Part shown: positions 52,842 through 60,216 of the stretch, in pieces
How positions within the stretch are numbered: position 1 is the first letter of the stretch
Layout: the number at the start of each line of letters is the position of its first letter
Assembly: GCF_001883705.2 (NCBI RefSeq)
Contig: NZ_MDEQ02000030.1
Coordinates: 20,935 to 84,934 of the forward strand
Direction of reading: 5' to 3'
Origin: Burkholderia catarinensis
Lineage (GTDB): Bacteria; Pseudomonadota; Gammaproteobacteria; Burkholderiales; Burkholderiaceae
Length of the DNA stretch: 64,000 nt
Notes under the pieces: generated by a model
Seen by the model: the letters and a program-made list of their open reading frames with translations, nothing else
Database searches by the model: none
What the model was told of the DNA's origin: nothing
Program-made: the position numbers and the translations under genes

Positions 52842-54503
52842 ATGAAAACTGAAACGACGGTCCGACAATTGGTGGAGCGAGAATTTTCGTCGGCCGGAAT
52901 AGCACCGGCTGCCATCCACATTCGTAGCTTTCCCGGGGAAACGATTGTTATTGTCGAGGTGGAATCGCAATACGAGCGGGCCCTTACTCTCGCTCAGAAG
53001 CTTGATGGCGTCATAGAAAATGGTTTCGTCACAATCCGTCAAGTTCCCTCTCAGACGACACAAAAAAAGACAACTGGCGGTTCCGTCAAAAACGTTCACG
53101 ATGCTAGAGTCAATGACCTCTTGGAGCTACTGAGTGCTCGTTCCCGTACATCCGAAACACAGCCGAGTCTTCGATTTATTAAGGATGTCGATGAACGTCT
53201 GAATCTCGCACTTTCCTCGCGACATCAGCTTATCTTCGGCAGACGAGGAGTGGGAAAGACTTCCCTTTTGCTAGAGGCCAAAAGACTACTTGAAAAAAAT
53301 GGCGCACTCGCCCTTTGGGTGAACATGCATCCATTCAGAAGTCTTGATGCAGGAAAGGCCTTTCTAACCGTAGTTTCCCGGCTATGCGATCTCGCGATTG
53401 GTGCATACCAAGCCGGCACAAGCACAGCCGCAAGCATTCAACTTATCACGGCTGTACGTGCCAAAATAGAGGAGCGACTATACTCCAACAGCTTGAGCAT
53501 TGATGAAGCATCGAGTCTCGTTCCGCTTATCCAACAGGCGATTTCTCGCTTCAGCGTAGAGACCAATCTACAAACATATATTTTTCTTGACGACATCCAT
53601 TATCTATCCGTCCCTCAAGTTCCATTATTACTGGACTTACTTCACGGAATAACAAGAGATAATCCAGTATGGTTGAAGATTGCTGGCATTCAACATCAAA
53701 CGCGCTGGTTTATTCCGAACCCACCCACCGGCTTACAAACCGGGCATGACGCTACAATTATCAATCTCGACGTCACGCTAGAACACCCCGAGCGGGCCAG
53801 CAAGTTCCTACTTGATGTACTACGCGGTTACGTAGAGGAATGCAGCGCACTTCCTCTAAGTCACGTCTTGAGTTCGTCTGCGCTTGAGCGCTTAGTGCTT
53901 GCCTCCGGCGGTGTTCCTCGAGATTTTCTGACTTTATGCGCCGCATCTATTCAAACCGCTCGTCAACGAACCAACGCGTCCGCTGTGGGCGTCCAAGACG
54001 TGAATAACGCGGCAGGGATCGCAGGTCAAACCAAATCACAGGAACTCGAAGACGACGCCGCTGCCGTCGAAGGCAGGTCCGCGGTTCTAATAGATGCTCT
54101 AAACAAGATAAGAACTTTTTTGCTTACAGAAAAGCAAATCACATTTTTCCGAGTGGATTTTCGCGACAAAGAAATGCATGGCGCGGAATATCGCGTTCTC
54201 CAGGCACTGGCCGATCTTAGAATGTTACATCTGATCAACGCAAGCCTATCCGACCCCAATCAGGCGGGGCAACGATCAGAAGTTTACTTATTAGATTTAA
54301 GTCAATACTCAGGATCACGACTAAAGCAAAGATTGCGCGTTCTGGATTTCGAACATGGGCACATGGTATTAAAAAAAACTCGGAGCACAGAACCACCGAA
54401 ATTAGGAAATACCGTCCTCCGGTTGGTTGCCCTATTACGGCAAGGGCCGATGTTTCCGCTGGAAACGATCGGCGAACTCGATGTGACCGGCACGGATATC
54501 TAA
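52842..54503 (+). CDS. AAA+/STAND-like ATPase paired with HEPN protein
   Basis: A 553-residue protein. Residues 1-70 form a small alpha/beta domain of unknown type (HIRSFPGETIVIVEVESQYERAL). The P-loop domain starts near 110 (SLRFIKDVDERLNLALSSRHQLIFGRRGVGKTSLLLEAKRLL), with Walker A GRRGVGKTS at 133-141 and Walker B TYIFLDDIHYL at 245-255. A sensor-like WLKIAGIQHQTRW lies near 280, and an Orc1/Cdc6-like lid follows. The C-terminus (about 415-510) looks like a winged helix (RTFLLTEKQITFFRVDF...YRVLQALADLRMLHLI). AAGGA precedes the ATG. The role is unknown; HEPN-plus-ATPase pairs occur in defence islands. Confidence 0.75.
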   Translation: MKTETTVRQLVEREFSSAGIAPAAIHIRSFPGETIVIVEVESQYERALTLAQKLDGVIENGFVTIRQVPSQTTQKKTTGGSVKNVHDARVNDLLELLSARSRTSETQPSLRFIKDVDERLNLALSSRHQLIFGRRGVGKTSLLLEAKRLLEKNGALALWVNMHPFRSLDAGKAFLTVVSRLCDLAIGAYQAGTSTAASIQLITAVRAKIEERLYSNSLSIDEASSLVPLIQQAISRFSVETNLQTYIFLDDIHYLSVPQVPLLLDLLHGITRDNPVWLKIAGIQHQTRWFIPNPPTGLQTGHDATIINLDVTLEHPERASKFLLDVLRGYVEECSALPLSHVLSSSALERLVLASGGVPRDFLTLCAASIQTARQRTNASAVGVQDVNNAAGIAGQTKSQELEDDAAAVEGRSAVLIDALNKIRTFLLTEKQITFFRVDFRDKEMHGAEYRVLQALADLRMLHLINASLSDPNQAGQRSEVYLLDLSQYSGSRLKQRLRVLDFEHGHMVLKKTRSTEPPKLGNTVLRLVALLRQGPMFPLETIGELDVTGTDI

Positions 54504-55131
54504 CTCGCGGCTCGAATAAACGGAGACACGTTATTGTGTCTAGCATTCAAGTTGGCAAATACTAGTATGGGGGTATTTTCCCCATACTTCAGGATAAACA
54601 AGCATCGCTCGCGCTTTATCGGCTCGTGCTTGTTCTTGATCATCTGGTAGTAGGTGTTTAACCGGCCTTCGTCAGCTGCACCGCAGCGGTAAACCTCTCG
54701 ATAATGCCCTTCCGCATGACGTCCTTAACGGTCCGCTGTACGCCATCCAAGCGGATTCGATTAGTCTCATATCACCTCGCCCACCTTGCCCCCCCCGGAA
54801 TGTCTTCGAGAAACATTAGCAGCTTCTCGGTGGAAGCCGCCCGCGAGAGGCCGGGTCCATGATCTTCGCAAACTGCGGTAGCCACTCCCTGATAAACAGC
54901 GGACGGCGAAAGAACGGAAGCATTCCTGTAGTTTCTGGCAAATCTCCGCAAATTTGCGATCTTCGCTCCAACATTCGACTCAGAATTTCTACTCTCTAAT
55001 ATCGGACCACAAATAGTGCACCCCAAAATCAGGCGCAGCGAAAAGAGATATTTTGATAGAATTGACCACCAACCAAAACAGCAGATTTCCCTCCCATAAG
55101 CAGAACACCACAGTAGCTAACGAGAGACCAA
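54504..55131. other. Intergenic region with stem-loops and a coding relic
   Basis: 628 bases without an intact gene. Two hairpins follow the ATPase gene: AGACAC-6-GTGTCT (54524-54541) and AGTATGGGG-7-CCCCATACT (54564-54588). Neither is a classic terminator. On the minus strand between about 54765 and 54510, fragments in two frames read ETNRIRLDGVQRTVKDVMRKGIIERFTAAVQLTKAG and then LNTYYQMIKNKHEPIKRERCLFILKYGENTPILVFANLN, which look like one gene broken by a frameshift. The family was not recognised. TAGAAT at 55057-55062 may be a -10 for the next gene. Confidence 0.45.
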
Positions 55132-56994
55132 ATGAATACGCGCGCATGGAAGCCACTTCAAGATTTACAAGAACCATTCAATGATGCCGTAAATTACAAG
55201 ACACGAAAACAGCGGGAATTCTTTAATAAAATTTTCCTACGCACGACAGATCTGCAAGATTGCCTTCAACCATCCGTCTACTTTCTTATCGGAGAGAAAG
55301 GATCTGGGAAGACAGCGTATGCTGCGTACCTTGAAGCTAACGAGCTGGACCATCATCGCTGCAAACTCACCACGATGACCGAAAGTCAGTATAAGCGCTT
55401 CATAGAACTAAAAAGGAGCGGGAAACTAGCGTACAGCGATTACGCAAACATTTGGCGCCCCCTGCTCCTAAACATGACCTGCCAAGCCATAATCTCAAAA
55501 TCAAAAGGATTTTTCGCCGGAATCACTGGAAAATTCAGCACGATCGAACGTGAAATACAAAAGTTCAACAAAGAGGCGCTAAATCCAGAGGTCGAAGTTG
55601 CGTTCGAAATGATTCAGGAGCGAAATTATTCCGCAGAAATTGGGAAAGAGAAGGTTGCAAAACTCTCGGGGGAACACAAGAACAAATCGACTGACACCAC
55701 CGAGAGAATAAAACATCATTTACTTGATGTAGAGGGCAGACTTAAATCTGCGCTTGCAGATCTCTCCCTCAAGCATCATCACGTCGTATTCGTCGACGGA
55801 ATCGACTACCGCCCGGAATCGGTACCATACGCTGATTACATTGCCTGCATTAAAGGCCTCGGAGAAGCCACATGGCAACTCAACAATGAATTTTTTGGAT
55901 CGATTCGCGATTCAAAGGGTCGAATTAAAATTGTCTTACTGGTACGGCCCGATGTATTCCACGCATTAAATCTTTACAATTCAAACTCAAGATTACAAGA
56001 CAATTCCGTATTTCTTGATTGGTCAACCACAGAGCAAGAGCTTCGTACTTCGCGCCTCTACGAAGCATCTGGGAAATTTTTCTCCAGCCAACAGAATTTC
56101 CAGATCGACTCCGTGACCGCAGCCGATCAATATTTTGTCGCCGGAAAAGAAGATTCGACATTCAAAAAACTTCTCAAGAATTCATTTCAAAAACCACGAG
56201 ACATATTAACTTTCGTGAGAATATCGAGAAAAATAACGATATCGAAGAGAGCGGGAGGCGGGCTATTTCACATTCCCGTCGATATTATGCAAGACCCCAA
56301 CTTTACTCGAGAATACTCCGATTATCTATTGGGGGAGATAAGAAATTATGCAGCCTTTTACATGCATCAAAATGATTTTTCCATTTATATAAAATTCTTT
56401 CAATACCTCAATGGACGATCAAATTTCGATCTAAACACATTTTCAACAGCATTCAAGCACTTCTCCGCATGGGCGGAAGGCGAGAGCATTGGAAATCGAG
56501 ATTATCTGCGAGATCCCGAAGCACTTCTCCAATTTTTTTACGATGTAAATTTAATTGGCTACAAAGAAAATTCCCTACAAGACTCGGATCGCTTCTTCCA
56601 TTGGTCATATCGAGAAAGATCCCTCAACAACCTCTCTCCAAAAATAAAAACAACTGGCACACTAATAATCAATCCAGGTGTAGCGAAAGCACTGGACATT
56701 GGAAAAAGAACGCGATCACACAACCCTACTGATTCGGAGAAGCGACAGAAATACAACAGGAAACGGAAGGGACGAACTCATAATACAAATACCAGCAACG
56801 CCAAAGCAGCACTTGGCATAAAGCAGCCTCAGATCAGAGGAGAACGCCTCAATGGCGCGCCAGGGAACGCAAATGTGAAAGCAGGGGAAAATTTCACCAG
56901 CGCAAGTAAAGTTGCCGGCGAAGCTCCGTCTCAACGTCGTCGGGCGTGGAAAGGCCGCTCGTCGAAGCGAGCATCGACCAAGCCGAATGTTTAA
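55132..56994 (+). CDS. Large P-loop ATPase, Sll1717/FunZ-like
   Basis: A 620-residue protein. Residues about 20-60 read NYKTRKQREFFNKIFLRTTDLQDCLQPSVYFLIGEKGSGKTAYAAYL, with Walker A GEKGSGKT at 54-61. Walker B is HHHVVFVDGIDYRP at 216-228. IKIVLLVRPDVFHALNLYNSNSRLQDNSVFLDW near 315 and RPRDILTFV-like QKPRDILTFVRI near 365 are typical of the group I know as Sll1717-family or FunZ ATPases. The last 100 residues are very basic and low-complexity (KRQKYNRKRKGRTHN, RRRAWKGRSSKRASTK), suggesting nucleic-acid binding. Transcribed separately from the HEPN-ATPase pair. AT-rich; probably a defence-related ATPase. Confidence 0.7.
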   Translation: MNTRAWKPLQDLQEPFNDAVNYKTRKQREFFNKIFLRTTDLQDCLQPSVYFLIGEKGSGKTAYAAYLEANELDHHRCKLTTMTESQYKRFIELKRSGKLAYSDYANIWRPLLLNMTCQAIISKSKGFFAGITGKFSTIEREIQKFNKEALNPEVEVAFEMIQERNYSAEIGKEKVAKLSGEHKNKSTDTTERIKHHLLDVEGRLKSALADLSLKHHHVVFVDGIDYRPESVPYADYIACIKGLGEATWQLNNEFFGSIRDSKGRIKIVLLVRPDVFHALNLYNSNSRLQDNSVFLDWSTTEQELRTSRLYEASGKFFSSQQNFQIDSVTAADQYFVAGKEDSTFKKLLKNSFQKPRDILTFVRISRKITISKRAGGGLFHIPVDIMQDPNFTREYSDYLLGEIRNYAAFYMHQNDFSIYIKFFQYLNGRSNFDLNTFSTAFKHFSAWAEGESIGNRDYLRDPEALLQFFYDVNLIGYKENSLQDSDRFFHWSYRERSLNNLSPKIKTTGTLIINPGVAKALDIGKRTRSHNPTDSEKRQKYNRKRKGRTHNTNTSNAKAALGIKQPQIRGERLNGAPGNANVKAGENFTSASKVAGEAPSQRRRAWKGRSSKRASTKPNV

Positions 56995-57050
56995 CCGCAA
57001 GTAGATTCTTCAGCAACAGGAGCGGTGAATTGCTGCCCCCAGCGCGAGGC

Positions 57051-57130
57051 CACCGCTCCACCACCGAGCAATGCCAGTTTCGCTGCCACCGCCCGAAACG
57101 ACCCGGTTGCCATCCCCACCCAACCCCCTG
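57051..57130. repeat. Copy B of the 80-base repeat, upstream of tRNA-Gly
   Basis: The second copy of the sequence at 50701-50781. Here it directly precedes and partly forms the tRNA-Gly promoter: TTGCCA lies inside it. On the minus strand a 40-codon frame starts at an ATG preceded by GGGTGGGG and reads MATGSFRAVAAKLALLGGGAVASRWGQQFTAPVAEESTCG; whether it is translated is unknown. Confidence 0.65.
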
Positions 57131-57136
57131 TACAAT
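57107..57136 (+). promoter_or_regulatory. tRNA-Gly promoter
   Basis: TTGCCA (57107-57112), 18-base spacer and TACAAT (57131-57136), with the -10 ending ten bases before the tRNA. This geometry fits a tRNA with a short 5' leader. Confidence 0.75.
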
Positions 57137-57146
57137 CACTCGTTCT

Positions 57147-57221
57147 GCGGGCGTCGTATAATGGCCATTACCTCAGCTTCCCAAGCTGATGACGTGGGTT
57201 CGATTCCCATCGCCCGCTCCA
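57147..57221 (+). tRNA. tRNA-Gly (anticodon CCC)
   Basis: GCGGGCG pairs with CGCCCGC to close the acceptor stem, discriminator U, and encoded CCA. The anticodon arm is TCAGC-TTCCCAA-GCTGA, giving CCC, and the T-arm is GTGGG-TTCGATT-CCCAT. 75 bases with CCA. It reads GGG codons. It forms the right border of the AT-rich island and its 5' half may have been supplied by the integrating element. Confidence 0.96.
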
Positions 57222-57352
57222 CTTTCCGGCTGCATGACAGCCTGCGCATGAGCCGCCTCGTCGAAGGCGGCTTTTTTGTACCATGTGCCGGTTCACCCGG
57301 CGCACTGCTGCGCAACGGGCCCTCGCCCGCAACGAGCCTTTCTCTGTCACCA

Positions 57353-58120
57353 ATGATGCACGACGATCCGAACGAAGCCGGCCTGCCGCCGCACGACGAC
57401 GCCAATCCCGACGAACCCGCCGAAGGCGCCGACGAAGTCAATCCGCTGCACCACCGCCGCATCCGCAGCTTCGTGACGCGTGCCGGCCGTGTGTCGACCG
57501 GCCAGCGCCGCGCGATGGACGAACTCGGCCCGCGCTTCGTCGTCCCGTATGCGCCGGAGCTGCTCGACTGGAATGCGGTGTTCGGCCGCAGCGCGCCGCG
57601 CATCCTCGAGATCGGTTTCGGGATGGGCGCGTCGACCGCGGAAATCGCCGCGCACCGCCCGGGCGACGACTTCCTCGGCGTCGAGGTGCACGAACCGGGC
57701 GTCGGCGCGCTGCTGAAGCTGATCGGCGAGCAGGATCTGCCGAACATCCGCATCATTCAGCACGACGCGGTCGAGGTGCTCGAGCACATGCTCGCGCCGG
57801 AAAGCCTCGACGGCGTGCACATCTTCTTCCCCGATCCGTGGCACAAGGCGCGCCACCACAAGCGCCGGCTGATCCAGCCGCCGCTCGTCGCGCATCTCGC
57901 GTCGCGGCTGAAGCCCGGTGCGTACCTGCACTGCGCGACCGACTGGCAGAACTACGCCGAGCAGATGCTGGAAGTGCTCGGCGCGGAACCGTCGCTCGAA
58001 AACACGGCCGCCGACTACGCGCCGCGCCCCGACTACCGCCCGGTGACGAAGTTCGAACGGCGCGGGCTGCGGCTCGGCCACGGCGTGTGGGACCTGGTGT
58101 TCCGCAAGCGCGCAGGCTGA
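57353..58120 (+). CDS. trmB: tRNA (guanine-N7-)-methyltransferase
   Basis: Methylates G46 in the variable loop of tRNAs using S-adenosylmethionine. The 255-residue product has an acidic, variable N-terminus (MMHDDPNEAGLPPHDDANPDEPAEG), then HHRRIRSFVTRAGRVSTGQ, the SAM motif ILEIGFGMGASTAEIA near residue 85, DFLGVEVHEPGVGALL, and the family hallmark VHIFFPDPWHKARHHKRRL near 155. The adjoining ATGs at 57353 and 57356 are both possible starts. It lies 130 bases after tRNA-Gly. Confidence 0.94.
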   Translation: MMHDDPNEAGLPPHDDANPDEPAEGADEVNPLHHRRIRSFVTRAGRVSTGQRRAMDELGPRFVVPYAPELLDWNAVFGRSAPRILEIGFGMGASTAEIAAHRPGDDFLGVEVHEPGVGALLKLIGEQDLPNIRIIQHDAVEVLEHMLAPESLDGVHIFFPDPWHKARHHKRRLIQPPLVAHLASRLKPGAYLHCATDWQNYAEQMLEVLGAEPSLENTAADYAPRPDYRPVTKFERRGLRLGHGVWDLVFRKRAG

Positions 58121-58164
58121 CCCGTTCCGCCGCGGCGGCGTACGCCGCGTTGCCCCCGGATGAC

Positions 58165-58207
58165 AAAACGGCCCGACCGGCATTTGCCGATCGGGCCGTT
58201 TTTTTAT
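58165..58207. terminator. Bidirectional terminator after trmB
   Basis: AAAACGGCCCGA-CCGGC pairs with GCCGA-TCGGGCCGTTTT around ATTT, followed by a long T-run. Separates the convergent trmB and uppP genes. Confidence 0.88.
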
Positions 58208-58235
58208 CGCAGGCGCGCCCGCCTCCGTGCCGGCA

Positions 58236-59066
58236 TCACGCCCAGTTCAGCCAGCCGCTGTAACCGACCAGCAGCACGAACAGCCCGAACGCGATCCGGT
58301 ACCACGCGAACACCGTGAAATCGTGCGTGGCAACGTAGCGCAGCAGCCAGCGCACGCACACGAACGCGCTGACGAATGCCGCAACGGCCCCCAGCACGAA
58401 CAGGCCGAGCGAATCGACGGTGAACGCCTGCCAGTCCTTGACGGTTTCATAGAGCGTCGCGCCGAAGATGATCGGAATCGCGAGGAAGAACGAGAATTCG
58501 GTGGCGACGCGCCGGTCGAGGCCGAACAGCATCCCGCCGATGATCGTGGAACCCGAGCGCGACATGCCGGGAATCAGCGCGAAGCACTGCGCGATACCGA
58601 CCTTGAGCGCGTCGAGCGGCGTCAGCTCATCGACCGACATCACGCGCGGCGGCTCGCTGCGCTCGCGCTGTCGCGCCTCGGCCCACAGGATGATCGCGCC
58701 GCCCACGACGAGCGCGAAGGCAACCGGTACCGGCGAGAACAGCACCGCCTTGATCTTCTTCTCGAACAGGAGGCCGAGCGCGATCGCGGGAATCGTCGCG
58801 ATCACGACGTTCAGTGTGAAGCGCCGCGCGTCGGGCCGGCTTGGCAGCCCGGACACGATGGACGCGATCCGCTGCCGGTATTCCCAGCAGACCGCGAGGA
58901 TCGCGCCGAACTGGATCACGACGTCGAAAGTCTTCGCGTGCGAATCGTTGAAATTCAGGAAGCTGCCCGCGACGATCAGGTGACCGGTGCTCGACACCGG
59001 CAGGAATTCCGTCAGCCCCTCGACGACGCCGAGGATCAATGCCTTGCAGATCAGGATCCAGTCCAT
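58236..59066 (-). CDS. uppP: Undecaprenyl-diphosphatase UppP (BacA)
   Basis: Recycles the lipid carrier by dephosphorylating undecaprenyl diphosphate at the membrane; overexpression gives bacitracin resistance. The 276-residue, multi-helix product begins MDWILICKALILGVVEGLTEFLPVSSTGHLIVAGSFLNF, which contains the EGLTEFLPVSSTGH motif. The second motif is FALIPGMSRSGSTIIGGMLFGLDRRVATEFSFFLAIP. The start at 59066 is the family start. Convergent with trmB. Confidence 0.95.
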   Translation of the reverse strand: MDWILICKALILGVVEGLTEFLPVSSTGHLIVAGSFLNFNDSHAKTFDVVIQFGAILAVCWEYRQRIASIVSGLPSRPDARRFTLNVVIATIPAIALGLLFEKKIKAVLFSPVPVAFALVVGGAIILWAEARQRERSEPPRVMSVDELTPLDALKVGIAQCFALIPGMSRSGSTIIGGMLFGLDRRVATEFSFFLAIPIIFGATLYETVKDWQAFTVDSLGLFVLGAVAAFVSAFVCVRWLLRYVATHDFTVFAWYRIAFGLFVLLVGYSGWLNWA

Positions 59067-59147
59067 CCGTGGCCCAACTCCGAAATGGTCGAATGAATGG
59101 GCCACTCTTCCACGCGCGGCCCCCCTCCGGCCGTGCGCGGTACGTCG

Positions 59148-59729
59148 TCATTTTTCGACGATCGCCACGCGTATGCCGTTTGTAAGAATCGTAATTGTAC
59201 CGGGTTCGTAGTTCACGCCGGCAAATTGCAGTTGTTCGGGCTTGAACGTGTAGATCGGATAGTTGGTCAGCACCTGCGTCGCGAGCAGGCCGGCGGCCGC
59301 GCCGACCTGCTGCGCGTACATCTGCGCGTCGCCGTCGAGCACGAGGCTGTCGACGGCGGGCGCTCTCAGTACGACCGAGCGGCTCGGCGCGTCGTACGCG
59401 AGCTGGCCCGACACCGTGAACTTGCCACTGACGGGCGCGCGCAGGAACGGGCTCGCGAAATGCGCGTCGAGCTGCACGGCGACGCGGTTCTGGTCGGGCA
59501 GCAGGTTGACGGCCGGATTCACGAGCGACACGTCGACGACCTGCGCGACCGTCTTCTCATACGGGAACTTGCGCGCGACGGCTTTCTGCACATCGCCGCG
59601 CGAAAACGTGTAGTGATCGGGGATGAACGGGAACGTCGATGCGCAGGCGGCGAGCGAGAGCATCACACCGACGGCGCCGACGGATGCGGCGAGAAAACGG
59701 CGCCGGCCAGGCGCGCAAGGGGCGGTCAT
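59148..59729 (-). CDS. DUF1439 lipoprotein (YceB-like)
   Basis: A 193-residue lipoprotein. The signal (RRRFLAASVGAVGVMLSLAAC) ends in a lipobox LAAC near residue 29, so it should be lipidated. The mature part, FSRGDVQKAVARKFPYEKTVAQVVDVSLVNPAVNLLPDQNRVAVQLDAHF, matches DUF1439, the family of E. coli YceB. The beta-rich fold resembles lipid-binding SMP/TULIP-type domains; function unknown. Its start overlaps the stop of the YkgJ-type gene by four bases. Confidence 0.85.
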   Translation of the reverse strand: MTAPCAPGRRRFLAASVGAVGVMLSLAACASTFPFIPDHYTFSRGDVQKAVARKFPYEKTVAQVVDVSLVNPAVNLLPDQNRVAVQLDAHFASPFLRAPVSGKFTVSGQLAYDAPSRSVVLRAPAVDSLVLDGDAQMYAQQVGAAAGLLATQVLTNYPIYTFKPEQLQFAGVNYEPGTITILTNGIRVAIVEK

Positions 59730-60055
59730 GCGGAACAATCTCCTGTATGCGACGGCTGCGTCGCGGCCTCGAGGCGCGTGAGCCACGCGAGCGCGTCGTC
59801 GCGCGACGCGCCGCACATGTCGGCGGACGGCTGCAACCCGGAACAACATGCGGGACGTTCGGGCCGGCCGAAGATCCGGCAGCACAGGTCGTCGCCGAGC
59901 TGCACGCAGCGCACGCCGGCCGGCTTGCCGTCGGGCATGCCCGGAATCGGGCTGGAAATCGACGGCGCGATGCAACACGCGCCGCAGCCTTCGCGGCACG
60001 CATGCGGCGGCGGAACATCGGCGGGCGCCGGGCGGACAGGCATTTCGACGGACAC
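59726..60055 (-). CDS. YkgJ-family cysteine-cluster protein
   Basis: A 109-residue protein with ACREGCGACCIAPSISSPIPGMPDGKPAGVRCVQLGDDLCCRIFGRPERPACCSGLQPSADMCGASRDDALAWLTRLEAAT. The cysteine pattern CxxCxxCC...C...C matches the YkgJ zinc- or iron-chelating family. A GTG start at 60055 with GAGAG upstream is preferred; an ATG at 60043 is the alternative. It overlaps and precedes the DUF1439 lipoprotein gene. Divergent from hemN. Confidence 0.8.
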   Translation of the reverse strand: MSVEMPVRPAPADVPPPHACREGCGACCIAPSISSPIPGMPDGKPAGVRCVQLGDDLCCRIFGRPERPACCSGLQPSADMCGASRDDALAWLTRLEAATQPSHTGDCSA

Positions 60056-60216
60056 GCGGCTCTCTCGAACGAACAACAAAAAAACGGTGCGGCAACCGGA
60101 CGCAGCGTGCGGCAGCCCACCCCGCATTGTGCCATCGCCGGCTGCGACGTTATTACACAATGCAGCCGAATCGCGCGTTTATATACTCCAAAGCATCTAA
60201 AAAGCGCGAGAACGTC

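Larger units (their letters stand above)
51890..57221. mobile_element. Probable small genomic island at tRNA-Gly
   Basis: The segment is bounded on the left by a tRNA-Gly 5'-half relic and on the right by intact tRNA-Gly. It is AT-rich with unbiased third positions, unlike the surrounding GC-rich core genes, and carries only accessory genes: a HEPN-like protein, an AAA+ ATPase and a second P-loop ATPase. No integrase, transposase or relaxase was found, so if it was mobile it has lost its mobility genes. The exact borders are uncertain. Confidence 0.65.

Noticed and set aside
51608..57146. Integrase or transposase gene for the island
   Set aside because: No tyrosine or serine recombinase motifs and no DDE transposase were found in any frame.
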